Assembly: GCF_040611135.1 (NCBI RefSeq)
Contig: NZ_JBEXNL010000008.1
Coordinates: 62,001-126,000, forward strand
Direction of reading: 5' to 3'
Source: Tsukamurella sp040611135
GTDB lineage: Bacteria; Actinomycetota; Actinomycetes; Mycobacteriales; Mycobacteriaceae
Length of the DNA stretch: 64,000 bases
The notes under the pieces: model-generated
The model's input: only the letters and a program-made list of their open reading frames with translations
The model's database searches: none
Told to the model about the DNA's origin: nothing
Translations under genes and position numbers: made by a program
In this document: one piece after another, positions 1 through 8,098 of the stretch
Numbering within the stretch: position 1 is the stretch's first letter
Layout of the letters: every line of letters starts with the position of its first letter

Positions 1-2
1 TG

Positions 3-1442
3 ACGCTGATCCGTGACGCCGGGACGCCCTGGGACCGCCCCGTGATCAGCGACCTGGACCTCGTCGTTCCCGGTGGCACCGCCCTCGCGATCACCGGCGA
101 CAACGGGGCGGGCAAATCGACCCTCGCGTGGATCATCGCGGGCCTGTTGCAGCCCACCTCCGGCTCGATCACGGTCGACGGTGCGCCCGTGGTCAACGGG
201 CGCGGACGCGTCGTCATCGGGGTGCAGCACGCACGCCTGCAGGTCCTGCGCGACACCGTCGGCGAGGACGTGGCCGACGCGTCGGGCGCCGACGGGGCCG
301 GCGTGCGGGCAGCGCTGCGCCTGGTCGGGCTGGACCCCGCCGACTTCGCCGACCGCCGCGCGGACGAACTCTCCGGCGGAGAGCAGCGGCGCGTCGTGCT
401 CGCGGGTCTCCTCGCGTCGAACCCGCAGGTCCTGGTCCTCGACGAGCCGCTGGCCGGCCTCGATGACGAGGCGACGGCGCACATGACCGAGGCGCTGAGC
501 GCGGCGAAGGCGGCCGGCACGACCCTGGTGATCGTCACGCACGACCTCGTGCCCCTGCGCGGCGTCACGGATCGCGTCCACGACGTCGCGGCGTCCGCCG
601 AGGTGCCGCGACCGCGCCGCGCGCGCCCCGGGCGGCCGCAGTTCGGCGACGTGGTGGGCCGGCCCCTGCCCGGCGAGACCCCCGCGCACCGGACGTGGGT
701 GGGTACCAAGCTGGCCGTGCTCGCGGCGATGGGCGTCGTCATGGGCGTTCGCACCGACTGGTGGAACATCGGCGCCTCGGCGCTCGTGTTGCTCGGGTGG
801 TTCCTCCTCGCCGGCGCGCCGTGGCGGGCCTGGCCGCGCCTGCCCCGGCTGTTCTTCGCGTTCGGTTCCGTGAGCCTGTTCCTCACCGCGATGGGCTCCG
901 GCGCGACCACGGGGCACCTCTTCGGGGTCGAGATCAGCCTGTCGGGGGTCGACGTCTTCTTCCGCGCCCTCGCGGCCCTGCTCGTCTCGCTGTTCGCGGC
1001 GCTGGTGTTCTGCTGGACCACCCCGCTCGGCGACGTCCCGGGCTTCCTGCAGACCTGCCTGGACCGGCTCGGCGGAATGGGACGGCGCGGCGTGGCCGCG
1101 GCGTCGGCGCTCGCGTTGGCGATCCGGCTGGGACCGTTGGCACTGGCGGAGGTCCGCACGATGTGGGGGCTCGCGCGGCAGCGGCGCCCGCTCCGGCCCA
1201 GTGGTCGGCCGCGCGGCGTGACCATCGAGACGATGCTCGAGCTGCTCCTACTGGCCACGGTCCAGTCGTGCCGCCGCGCGGGGGAACTCGCCGACGCGAT
1301 CAGCTCCCGCGGCGGACTCGGGGCGGTCGCGCAGCCCGATCGCGGGCCCACGCGGCTCGACGGTGCCGTCGTGCTCGGCGTCGCGGTGGTCCTCATCACC
1401 GGGGTCGTGCTCGGGGAAGTGTTCCCCGGCATGGTGGACTAG
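3..1442 (+). CDS. ECF-type transporter, ATPase fused to EcfT-like membrane domain (5' partial)
   Basis: Energises uptake of a vitamin or metal with a separate substrate-binding S component. The reading frame is open from the window edge, so the true start lies upstream; the first possible internal start is the GTG at 42. Counting from there, an ABC ATPase fills about residues 1-185: Walker A GDNGAGKST (19-27), signature LSGGEQRR near 110, Walker B VLVLDEP and the H-loop THD. After a basic linker, residues about 220-466 are hydrophobic with several membrane segments and resemble the CbiQ/EcfT T component, including the basic helix ARQRRPLRPSGR. A-T fusions are known in actinobacterial ECF systems. 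The rhomboid gene starts 4 bp after the stop. No substrate can be assigned, because the S component must be upstream, outside the window. Confidence 0.85.
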   Translation, partial: TLIRDAGTPWDRPVISDLDLVVPGGTALAITGDNGAGKSTLAWIIAGLLQPTSGSITVDGAPVVNGRGRVVIGVQHARLQVLRDTVGEDVADASGADGAGVRAALRLVGLDPADFADRRADELSGGEQRRVVLAGLLASNPQVLVLDEPLAGLDDEATAHMTEALSAAKAAGTTLVIVTHDLVPLRGVTDRVHDVAASAEVPRPRRARPGRPQFGDVVGRPLPGETPAHRTWVGTKLAVLAAMGVVMGVRTDWWNIGASALVLLGWFLLAGAPWRAWPRLPRLFFAFGSVSLFLTAMGSGATTGHLFGVEISLSGVDVFFRALAALLVSLFAALVFCWTTPLGDVPGFLQTCLDRLGGMGRRGVAAASALALAIRLGPLALAEVRTMWGLARQRRPLRPSGRPRGVTIETMLELLLLATVQSCRRAGELADAISSRGGLGAVAQPDRGPTRLDGAVVLGVAVVLITGVVLGEVFPGMVD

Positions 1443-1446
1443 CGGC

Positions 1447-2175
1447 ATGACCGCACTCGGATCGACGACCCGTCGTGACTGGCAGCCCGTCCTGACCTAC
1501 TCGCTGATCGCGGTGAACGTGATCGCCTTCGCGTTCAGCGCGAAGGCCTCGGGCAGCATCGAGCACAACATGTACTCCACCGAGGTGGCCAAGCTGGCGC
1601 TGTCGGAGTACGCCACCGCGACCGGTCGCTGGTGGACGGCGGTGACCTCGGGGTTCCTGCATTTCGGGCCTATCCACCTGCTGGTGAACATGTTCACGCT
1701 GTACGTCTTCGGCAGGAACATCGAGCAGGCCCTGGGCCGGGCGCGGTTCGGCGCGATCTACGCCCTGTCGTTGCTCGGCGGCAGCGCGGCCGTGCTGTGG
1801 TTCGGGCTGGAGAACACCGTCACCGTCGGCGCGTCCGGCGCGATCTTCGGGCTGATCGGGGCCGAGCTGATCCTGTTCCTGCGGATGAAGATGGACCCGA
1901 CCTCGCTGCTCGTGCTGATCGGCGTGAACGTGGTCGCGTCGTTCACCCTGTCCGGCATCTCGTGGCTGGGCCATGCCGGCGGCTTCGTGGCCGGCGCCGC
2001 GGTCACCGCCGGCATCGTCTACGCCCCGGAGCTGCTGCCGCGTGACAAGCGCACCCGGGGGCGGGTGGAGGCCGTCGGCTGGTCGTGCGTCGGAGTGATC
2101 GCCGCAGTCCTGGTCGCGGCCATCGCGATCCGGTTCGGCACGTATCCGCGGGCGCAGGTCTACCCGCTGGGCTGA
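1447..2175 (+). CDS. Rhomboid family intramembrane serine protease
   Basis: Polytopic membrane serine protease of about 242 residues. The catalytic serine sits in GASGAIFGL and the partner histidine in GHAGGFVAGA, in two different membrane helices as in GlpG-type rhomboids; the HFGPIHLLVNM segment matches the conserved H-x-x-x-N element. The ATG at 1447 is chosen over an earlier in-frame GTG because it is 4 bp after the preceding stop, which suggests translational coupling, and because it gives a normal short cytoplasmic N-terminus before the first membrane helix (PVLTYSLIAVNVIAF). It ends directly against the stop of the convergent CtaG-like gene. Its substrate cannot be inferred. Confidence 0.88.
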   Translation: MTALGSTTRRDWQPVLTYSLIAVNVIAFAFSAKASGSIEHNMYSTEVAKLALSEYATATGRWWTAVTSGFLHFGPIHLLVNMFTLYVFGRNIEQALGRARFGAIYALSLLGGSAAVLWFGLENTVTVGASGAIFGLIGAELILFLRMKMDPTSLLVLIGVNVVASFTLSGISWLGHAGGFVAGAAVTAGIVYAPELLPRDKRTRGRVEAVGWSCVGVIAAVLVAAIAIRFGTYPRAQVYPLG

Positions 2176-3147
2176 TCAGCGCCCGCGGTTCATCTCCCGC
2201 AGGCGCGCGTTGTAGGCGGCCAGCGCGGCCTCGTCGTCGTCGACGTCCACGTCGTCGCCGCCCTCGCCCATGAGCTGGCCCCGCCGTGCGGAATCGAGCC
2301 ACGAGCCCATGCTGCCGCCGCGCTTGCCGGTGGCCTCGGCGGTGATCCACTGGAAGGCGACGACCAGGAGCAGGATCATCATCAGCCCGTCGCCGCCGAA
2401 CCACATGATGGCGCCGGCGGCGGCCTGGTCCTCGAGCCCGGTGGGGCCCCAGCCCGCGCGCGACGCGGAGTAGCCCGGCGCCAGCTCGCTGGTGGTCATC
2501 ATCAGCGTCACGCCGACGAGCGTGTCCGGGCCCATGGCCAGGAGGAACGACGCGAACCGCAGCGGATGCGAGAGTTTGGTGGGGCCGCACAGCTCGTTGC
2601 CGATCAGCGGGAGCATGAAGACCCAGCCGATGACGAAGTAGCCGGTGTACTCGAGCTGCTTGAGCCACGGGTTCTCCAGCGCGAGGTCCTGGAACCCGGT
2701 GAGGTGGGTGCTGATCAGCGCGAACGCGTACAGCGGCAGACCGACGATCGGGCTGGTGATCAGCCGGACCACCCGGTTGCCGAGGAAGGCGCGCACGCGG
2801 CGGTTCCCGGTCTCCCCGGTGGCCGTGGCGAGCAGTCGGATCGGCTCTGCGAGCACGAGGAACATCGGGATCACGGTGATCAGGACCAGGTGCACGAGCA
2901 TGTGCGCCCAGAACAGGTGCTTGGCCAGCTCGGCCATGACGCTGTTGACGGCGAACACGAGCAGCGCCATGGCGGCGAACCATGCCACGACGCGCGTCAG
3001 CGGCCACGCGGTGCCGGCGCGTCGGGACCGGACGACGCCGTAGACGTAGAGAACGGAGGCGACGACCATGAGGGTGGTCACGACCGGCGTGAAGACCCAG
3101 GTGTGGAGCGCGTCGGGCTGCTGGGTCAGTACAGATGAGGGATGCAT
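2176..3147 (-). CDS. Cytochrome c oxidase assembly protein, CtaG/caa3 family
   Basis: A polytopic membrane protein of about 323 residues with conserved histidines and aromatic residues in helices (HLFWAHMLVHLVLITVIPMFLVL, STHLTGFQDLA, YTGYFVIGWVFMLPLIGNEL). This is the pattern of the CtaG (caa3_CtaG) family linked to copper delivery to cytochrome oxidase in Bacillus and found widely in actinobacteria. The ATG at 3147 is preferred to the longer start at 3198 because the upstream residues carry no family pattern. The C-terminus is acidic (DDVDVDDDE). It is transcribed convergently with the rhomboid gene, with no intergenic space. Function is by family only. Confidence 0.8.
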   Translation of the reverse strand: MHPSSVLTQQPDALHTWVFTPVVTTLMVVASVLYVYGVVRSRRAGTAWPLTRVVAWFAAMALLVFAVNSVMAELAKHLFWAHMLVHLVLITVIPMFLVLAEPIRLLATATGETGNRRVRAFLGNRVVRLITSPIVGLPLYAFALISTHLTGFQDLALENPWLKQLEYTGYFVIGWVFMLPLIGNELCGPTKLSHPLRFASFLLAMGPDTLVGVTLMMTTSELAPGYSASRAGWGPTGLEDQAAAGAIMWFGGDGLMMILLLVVAFQWITAEATGKRGGSMGSWLDSARRGQLMGEGGDDVDVDDDEAALAAYNARLREMNRGR

Positions 3148-3284
3148 CGATGCCCGTTGTACCACCCCTGGCAAACTAATCCAACCGGCGTGTAACAAAC
3201 CACGGCAGACGGTCGATGTACGCCACGAACGCCCTTAACAGCCTGCCTGGGCACCCGCCCCGGGCTAGAACTCACGGAGTAGAG

Positions 3285-3593
3285 ATGCCGAAGGTCCCCG
3301 AGCCCACGCCTCAAGAGGTCCGCGACTTCCTCAGCCCGATCTCGCACTGGTCGCACCTGAAGGCGAACGCGGAGGAGCAGTACCGCAAGACCATCCTCGC
3401 CGCGTACGCCGCCCGCATTCCGATCGTCCACATCGCGCGGTACACCGGCACCTCGCCGCAGGCCGTCAAGAAGGTCATCGATCGGCAGAACGACAAGGCA
3501 TCCGGCGACGCCCCCGCGTTCCCGAACATGCCGCGCACCGGCTACTACCGGGGCCAGCAGCTGCCCCCGTCGCGCCCCGTCCGCGCGGTCTGA
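3285..3593 (+). CDS. Small conserved hypothetical protein, putative HTH
   Basis: A 102-residue soluble protein. The start is the ATG at 3285, preceded by GGAG about 9 bp upstream; longer in-frame starts add only low-complexity residues. The segment IPIVHIARYTGTSPQAVKKVIDRQ (about residues 45-68) looks like a helix-turn-helix, with a recognition helix SPQAVKKVI typical of small DNA-binding proteins. The C-terminus is proline and arginine rich. I do not recognise a named family. It stands alone between the CtaG-like gene (divergent) and an esterase gene, and a strong hairpin follows it. Confidence 0.6.
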   Translation: MPKVPEPTPQEVRDFLSPISHWSHLKANAEEQYRKTILAAYAARIPIVHIARYTGTSPQAVKKVIDRQNDKASGDAPAFPNMPRTGYYRGQQLPPSRPVRAV

Positions 3594-3597
3594 CCGC

Positions 3598-3642
3598 CCG
3601 ACGGTGACTGTGCCCTCCCGCGGGAGGGCGGCGCACCGTCGG
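3598..3642 (+). terminator. Hairpin terminator after the small HTH gene
   Basis: A nested inverted repeat: outer arms CCGACGGTG (3598-3606) and CACCGTCGG (3634-3642), and an inner perfect palindrome CCCTCCCG/CGGGAGGG (3613-3628). It starts 5 bp after the stop of the upstream gene. There is no T-tract, as is usual for high-GC actinobacterial terminators. Confidence 0.65.
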
Positions 3643-3719
3643 ACGGGTGATGCCTGACAGCGCGCTGCCGGTCCGTTCACAGCGTTCTCCCGGGAACGCC
3701 GGGAATCCTCGGTCGGGTG

Positions 3720-5135
3720 ATGGACCATCGCGACGGAGTATCGCTGCTCACCGGCTGGCTGCCCCTGTCCGTGTTCGTGCTCGCGGCGGTCGCCGCCGCG
3801 GTCGTCCTGCTCGGCCGCGGGCGCTGGTTGCGGATCGGGCTCCCGGTCTGCCTCGCGCTGGGGGCACTGGCCGCGTGGGGTGCCGATGCGGAGATGGGTG
3901 CGCAGGGCGTCGCGGGGGAGCCCGCGCCGGTCATGCTGTGGGTGTGGCTGGGTCTGACGGTCGCGACCCTGATCGCCGCGATCGTCCGGTTCCGGTCGGG
4001 ACGATGGCGCGGACGGATCGTCTCCGTGGCGGCGGTGCCGCTGCTCCTGATCGCGGCGCTGCTCGTCGTGAACCAGTGGGTGGGCTACTACCGCACGGTG
4101 CAGGTCGCATGGTCGGCCCTGACCGCCGGCCCGTTGCCGAACCAGACCGTCCTCGACGATCTGCCCGGGTTGCGGGACACCGTCCAGAAGCAGGGGCGCG
4201 TGGTCCCCGTCGACATCCCGGACGACGCGAGTGGCTTCGCGCACCGCACCGAGTACGTCTACCTCCCGCCGGCGTGGTTCACGGGGAAGACCCCGCCCGC
4301 GCTGCCCGCGGTGGAGATGATCGGCGGCGAGTTCAACACCCCCGCCGACTGGATCCGGCTCGGCTCGGCCACGCAGATCGCCGACCAGTTCGCGGCCCAG
4401 CACGGCGGCCAGGCGCCGATCCTGGTGTTCGTCGACTCCGGCGGCAGCTTCAACAACGACACCGAGTGCGTCGACGGTCCCCGCGGTGATTCGGCCTCGC
4501 ACCTGACGAAGGACGTGCGGCCGTACGTGATCTCGACCTTCGGGGCGGCGTCGGACGCGGCCCACTGGGGCGTCATCGGCTGGTCGATGGGTGGGACCTG
4601 CGCCGTCGACCTGACGGTGATGCACCCGGAGCTCTTCAGCGCCTTCGGCGACATCGGCGGCGACCTCCGGCCGAACGCCGGGAACCAGGCGCAGACCATC
4701 TCCCGCCTGTTCGGCGGTGACGCCTCGAAGTGGGACGCCTACGACCCGCAGAAGGTCATGGCGCAGCACGGCGCCTACCAGGGGGTGGCCGGGATCTTCG
4801 TCGACGCGGCCGGGCATCCGCAGCGCCCGGGCGGGCCGGGAGGCAAGCCCCGTCAGGGTGGCGGGCAGCACCCGGGTGGCCAGTGGGGCGGGCAGGGCGG
4901 CGGCGGAGGAGCCGGCGGCCGCGGCTACGAGCCCGACCCGTACTCCGCCGGCGCGTCGCAGACCCTGTGCACCGCGATGAAGAAGGTCGACATCGCCTGC
5001 ACCGTGCAGGCGTCGAGCCACGGGCACACGTGGGATTCCGCGACGCAGGCGCTGACCCCGGTGTTGGCGACGGTGGCGGGGCACCTGACGGGCACGCCGG
5101 CCCTGACGGGCACGCCGGCACCGTCGGCGCACTGA
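3720..5135 (+). CDS. Exported or membrane-anchored esterase, mycolyltransferase-like alpha/beta fold
   Basis: About 471 residues. The first 130 contain three or four hydrophobic segments (for example LSVFVLAAVAAAVVLLG, VMLWVWLGLTVATLIAAIV), so the hydrolase domain is probably held outside the membrane. The domain has the nucleophile elbow GWSMGG, an oxyanion-type segment VEMIGGEFNTPADW and a late histidine in SSHGHTWDSA, resembling the esterase-D/antigen-85 family. A glycine- and glutamine-rich insertion (PGGPGGKPRQGGGQH onward) of about 55 residues interrupts the catalytic region before the histidine, which is unusual. The ATG at 3720 is used; GTG at 3717 is an equal alternative. The substrate (a cell-wall lipid or another ester) is unknown. 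Confidence 0.75.
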   Translation: MDHRDGVSLLTGWLPLSVFVLAAVAAAVVLLGRGRWLRIGLPVCLALGALAAWGADAEMGAQGVAGEPAPVMLWVWLGLTVATLIAAIVRFRSGRWRGRIVSVAAVPLLLIAALLVVNQWVGYYRTVQVAWSALTAGPLPNQTVLDDLPGLRDTVQKQGRVVPVDIPDDASGFAHRTEYVYLPPAWFTGKTPPALPAVEMIGGEFNTPADWIRLGSATQIADQFAAQHGGQAPILVFVDSGGSFNNDTECVDGPRGDSASHLTKDVRPYVISTFGAASDAAHWGVIGWSMGGTCAVDLTVMHPELFSAFGDIGGDLRPNAGNQAQTISRLFGGDASKWDAYDPQKVMAQHGAYQGVAGIFVDAAGHPQRPGGPGGKPRQGGGQHPGGQWGGQGGGGGAGGRGYEPDPYSAGASQTLCTAMKKVDIACTVQASSHGHTWDSATQALTPVLATVAGHLTGTPALTGTPAPSAH

Positions 5136-5140
5136 CGGGC

Positions 5141-5743
5141 TCAGGGCTGGGTCTTCCCGCCCAGCGTGTCGATCACCAGGTGCGCGACCGTCTTCATATC
5201 GGTGCGCCGGTCCATCGCCGTGCGCTGGATCCAGCGGAACGCCTCCGGCTCGGTCACATGGCGCGACTGCATGAGGATGCTCTTCGCGCGGTCCACGAGC
5301 TTGCGGGTCTCGAGCTGCTCGGAGAGGGAGGTGACCTCCTTCTCGAGGGCGGCGAGCTCGGCGAAGCGGCTGATGGCGATCTCGATCGCCGGCACCAGGT
5401 CGGCCTTGGTGAAGGGCTTGACGAGGTACGCCATCGCGCCCGCCTCGCGGGCCTTCTCCACGAACTCGCGCTGGCCGAAGGCGGTGAGCATGACGACGGG
5501 GGCGATCCGCTCCCGGGCGATGTCCTGTGCGGCCTCGAGTCCGTTGAGCACGGGCATCTTCACGTCCATGATCACCAGGTCGGGCCGCAGTTCGCGGGCC
5601 TTGTCGAGGGCGACCTGGCCGTTCTCGGCCTCGCCGACCACGTCGTAGCCCTCCTCGCGGAGCATCTCGGTGAGGTCCATGCGGATGATCGCCTCGTCCT
5701 CGGCGACGAGCACGCGGTGCGGTGTGGGCGCGGTGTCCTTCAT
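5141..5743 (-). CDS. pdtaR: Two-component response regulator with ANTAR RNA-binding domain, PdtaR
   Basis: Orthologue of M. tuberculosis Rv1626, the partner of the kinase PdtaS; it acts as an RNA-binding antiterminator rather than a DNA-binding regulator. It has 200 residues. The receiver domain (about 9-125) shows the acidic pair ED (15-16), the phosphoacceptor D60 in VIMDVKMP, and the conserved lysine in LVKPF. The C-terminal ANTAR domain (about 135-195) has the family pattern LVDRAKSILMQSRHVTEPEA followed by RWIQRTAMDRRTDM. The start is the ATG at 5743, just inside the end of the upstream region of the divergent hydrolase gene. It is a good synteny anchor, since polA, rpsA and coaE follow at 48-61 kb. 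Confidence 0.93.
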   Translation of the reverse strand: MKDTAPTPHRVLVAEDEAIIRMDLTEMLREEGYDVVGEAENGQVALDKARELRPDLVIMDVKMPVLNGLEAAQDIARERIAPVVMLTAFGQREFVEKAREAGAMAYLVKPFTKADLVPAIEIAISRFAELAALEKEVTSLSEQLETRKLVDRAKSILMQSRHVTEPEAFRWIQRTAMDRRTDMKTVAHLVIDTLGGKTQP

Positions 5744-5802
5744 CGGGGGGTACGTTACCGGTCGACGGAAATCGGCCGCGACGTGCGCGGTACCGTAGGA
5801 CC

Positions 5803-6918
5803 ATGAACGTATTGAGCCTGACTCAATTGCGCGAGCGTGCCGGCACCCTCTGGGCCCTCACGCTCGGCGACGGGATCCGTCCCGTCGCGCGCACCCCGCA
5901 CGTCGTCGTGGCCGACGGTGCCCACCGCACCCTCCGGCGGTTCGCGTCGGATTCCGAGCGCTCCGCGGCGGCGGTCGCCGGGGCCGCGCCGGTTCTGTTG
6001 GTGCCGCCCATCGCCGCGCCCGCGACGTGCTACGACCTCTCGCCCGAGACCTCCGTCGTCGCGCATCTGGCCTCGACGGGGCGCGTGCCCTATGTGGTGG
6101 ATTTCGGTGAGATGACCTACGCCGATCGGAAGCTCGGCTTCGAGGACTTCGCCCTCGACATCATCCCGCAGGCCATCGCCCGGGCCCTGGACGACTTCTG
6201 GGGCGGGGAGGTGCCCGACGGTGCCGGCGTCGACCTGTACGGCTGGAGCCTGGGTGGCACGCTGTCCTTCCTCGCCGCCGGTGCGTCGACGGCCTCGATC
6301 CGGTCGATCGTGTCGATCGCCACGCCGCTGAACTACGCCGTGCAGCAGCCCTATCCGCTGGTGACCTCGGTGATGAAGCCCGTCGACGGGTTCGGCCCCG
6401 GCGCGCTGATCGCGCTGCTCGGTGGCATCCCCGCGCCGATCGTCCAGGTGGCCTACCGCGCCACCTCGTGGGACCGGGAGCTCAAGAAGCCGAAGTTCGT
6501 CCTCGAGAACCTCGGCGAGCCCGAGAAGCTGGCTCGCATGGAGGTCATCGACCGGTTCCAGCGCACCTTCCCGGGGTATCCCGGCAAGCTGGCGACGCAG
6601 CTGTGGGAGCGGCTGATCTTCCGCGGTGAGCTCGCTGCCGGTGAGGTTCAGCTGGGGGAGCGCACCATCGACCTGCACTCCATCGACGTGCCCGTCCAGC
6701 TCTTCGGTTCGCACCGGGACGCCCTGTGCGCGTGGGACACCGCCCGGCACGGCGTGGACCTGTTCACCGGCTCGCCGCGGGTGGAGTTCGCGACCGTCGA
6801 GTCCAGCCACCTCGGCCTCGTCGCCGGCCCCGACGCCGTTCGCGAGACCTGGCCCGTGATCGACGCCTTCCTCGCGTCCGTGGACGCCGGGTCCGAGGCC
6901 GCCGACCCCGCCCGGTAA
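5803..6918 (+). CDS. PHA-synthase-like alpha/beta hydrolase
   Basis: 371 residues, divergent from pdtaR. The body resembles class III polyhydroxyalkanoate synthase-like proteins of mycolate actinobacteria: an N-terminal segment LLVPPIAAPATCYDLSPE, the nucleophile elbow LYGWSLGGTL and a late histidine in SSHLGLVAGP. The nucleophile is serine where true PhaC enzymes carry cysteine, so it is more likely an esterase, thioesterase or acyltransferase than a polymerase. The ATG at 5803 fits the alignment of the first helix and gives a short 5' leader; the longer frame overlaps pdtaR and is not supported. It ends 37 bp before a tRNA gene. Confidence 0.72.
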   Translation: MNVLSLTQLRERAGTLWALTLGDGIRPVARTPHVVVADGAHRTLRRFASDSERSAAAVAGAAPVLLVPPIAAPATCYDLSPETSVVAHLASTGRVPYVVDFGEMTYADRKLGFEDFALDIIPQAIARALDDFWGGEVPDGAGVDLYGWSLGGTLSFLAAGASTASIRSIVSIATPLNYAVQQPYPLVTSVMKPVDGFGPGALIALLGGIPAPIVQVAYRATSWDRELKKPKFVLENLGEPEKLARMEVIDRFQRTFPGYPGKLATQLWERLIFRGELAAGEVQLGERTIDLHSIDVPVQLFGSHRDALCAWDTARHGVDLFTGSPRVEFATVESSHLGLVAGPDAVRETWPVIDAFLASVDAGSEAADPAR

Positions 6919-6955
6919 GCTTGAGCGGCCGGCCGTTTCCGACGGTCCGCCGGAC

Positions 6956-7032
6956 GCCCCCGTAGCCCAATTGGCAGAGGCAACGGATTCAAAACCCGTC
7001 CAGTGTCAGTTCGAGTCTGACCGGGGGCACCA
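6956..7032 (+). tRNA. tRNA with CAA anticodon (Leu by anticodon), CCA encoded
   Basis: Cloverleaf read by eye: acceptor GCCCCCG (6956-6962) pairs with CGGGGGC (7022-7028), D-arm GCCC...GGC, anticodon arm ACGGA/TTCAAAA/CCCGT, five-base variable region CCAGT, T-arm GTCAG/TTCGAGT/CTGAC, then A and an encoded CCA. The loop places CAA at the anticodon. Leucine tRNAs normally have a long variable arm, and this one does not; there is also an A-C mismatch closing the anticodon loop. The identity therefore deserves checking. A tyrosine integrase lies about 1.1 kb downstream, so the 3' end of this tRNA is the likely attachment site of the adjoining island. Confidence 0.85.
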
Positions 7033-7045
7033 CATCGCCGCAGGT

Positions 7046-7075
7046 AGGCGGCTTGCCAAGCTGGTTCAGCCGCCT
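7046..7075 (+). terminator. Hairpin after the tRNA
   Basis: Eight-base inverted repeat AGGCGGCT (7046-7053) and AGCCGCCT (7068-7075) with a 14-nt loop, 14 bp after the tRNA CCA and followed by TGTTTG. A terminator is the simplest reading; it could also lie within the attachment region of the neighbouring island. Confidence 0.45.
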
Positions 7076-7205
7076 GTTTGCCGCCCTCTTGCTACCCCGG
7101 TGCTACCCAACCGGCGTGCGTGGCTCGCCTGGGTGAGTGCGCTCTGGTGCGAGCGCAGTTCTGATCGTGCGATACTGCACGCGGCAGGAAAGGGGGAGCA
7201 CGTCG

Positions 7206-7724
7206 GTGGTTTGGAACTGGCTCGAGTGGACCAATGCGGGGCTGTCGATCCCCCTCGCGCTCGGCGGATTTGGATTCGCGTACTGGCAGATCCATAAGAC
7301 GAAGAAGGCTGCGATTGCGGCGCGTGACGCTGCCAACAATGCCAGCCAGAGCTACCGTTCGCTCGCGACGGCGTCGGTTCTTCCGCAGCTTGTGAATCTC
7401 GAGAGCGCCCTCGATGTCGCTGTGGATAACAAGTCGACAGTGCTTCTGCGGCATGTGATTCAAACTTGGAAGTGGCAAGCGGGCGCGTGCCGCCACTTTC
7501 TTGAATTGTCCGAGCAAGAGCATGACCAGGCAATGAAAGTAATACAAAGGTCAATTTCCGCAGCAACGGCGCTTAAGCAGGATGCTGCGAAGTTTTCTGG
7601 GACAACGGACTGGTCCGATGCAACGGAACGTCTTCGAAAAGCTATTGGCGACGTAACTGCCGAGCTCGGAGCCATCTCGGCGAAGCAATCTCTTGACACG
7701 ACCAATGGAGGCGGTAATGGATAG
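7206..7724 (+). CDS. Island protein of unknown function, single N-terminal membrane segment
   Basis: 172 residues if read from GTG 7206, which has AAAGGGGGAG about 6 bp upstream. One N-terminal hydrophobic helix (LSIPLALGGFGFAYWQI, about residues 12-28) is followed by basic residues and a long alpha-helical cytoplasmic part rich in Ala, Asp, Glu and Lys. No enzymatic motif is visible and I do not recognise the family. Its stop overlaps the start of the next gene by 8 bp, so the two are probably translated together. It lies between a tRNA and an integrase, and its G+C content is visibly lower than that of the chromosomal genes around, both signs of horizontal acquisition. It may be part of a phage-defence or other accessory module; this is a guess from context. 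Confidence 0.65.
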   Translation: MVWNWLEWTNAGLSIPLALGGFGFAYWQIHKTKKAAIAARDAANNASQSYRSLATASVLPQLVNLESALDVAVDNKSTVLLRHVIQTWKWQAGACRHFLELSEQEHDQAMKVIQRSISAATALKQDAAKFSGTTDWSDATERLRKAIGDVTAELGAISAKQSLDTTNGGGNG

Positions 7725-8097
7725 TCTCGATCGGCGTCTCACGGCGTTGGTGAGCGGGCTCACTGAGCAGGCTCTCGCGCCGCCCGACCCTTGGACTACC
7801 TGGGAAATGACTGGTCCTGATCAGTTTGAACTATCTCTAACGAAGAGTACTATTAAGATCCGAGCCGCCGATAATGATGGAGTTTACCCATTCATTTTCA
7901 CCATCTTGGATCAGGACGGTCGTATCGTAGAGAATATAGTGGCCGCCAACGGTAATGATGACCAGCACAACTTGTGGGGTCTCTATTCCGCCATCGTTCG
8001 GAGTACCCGGGGGATCGACCAGAAACTTACCGAGATAATGGGTGAACTGAAAATTGATGAGAGTAGTCACCTTCCGGCTGAGCCCCCGCCATTTTGA
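7717..8097 (+). CDS. Island protein of unknown function, coupled to the upstream membrane protein
   Basis: 126 residues, soluble, acidic, with alternating beta-type segments (FELSLTKSTIKIRAADNDGVYPFIFTILDQDG) and a C-terminal helix (LWGLYSAIVRSTRGIDQKLTEIMGEL). The ATG at 7717 overlaps the 3' end of the upstream gene by 8 bp; an ATG at 7705 is possible. The sequence from 7800 to 8090 is strikingly AT-rich for this genome. No family was recognised. It ends 1 bp before the stop of the convergent integrase gene. The pairing of a membrane helix protein with a small soluble partner resembles many two-gene accessory modules, but nothing in the sequence proves a function. Confidence 0.65.
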   Translation: MDSLDRRLTALVSGLTEQALAPPDPWTTWEMTGPDQFELSLTKSTIKIRAADNDGVYPFIFTILDQDGRIVENIVAANGNDDQHNLWGLYSAIVRSTRGIDQKLTEIMGELKIDESSHLPAEPPPF

Positions 8098-8098
8098 G

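Noticed and set aside
3126..5804. Long minus-strand open frame (892 codons) across the esterase and pdtaR
   Set aside because: It is arginine- and histidine-rich antisense of real genes, with no domains; a usual result of high G+C.
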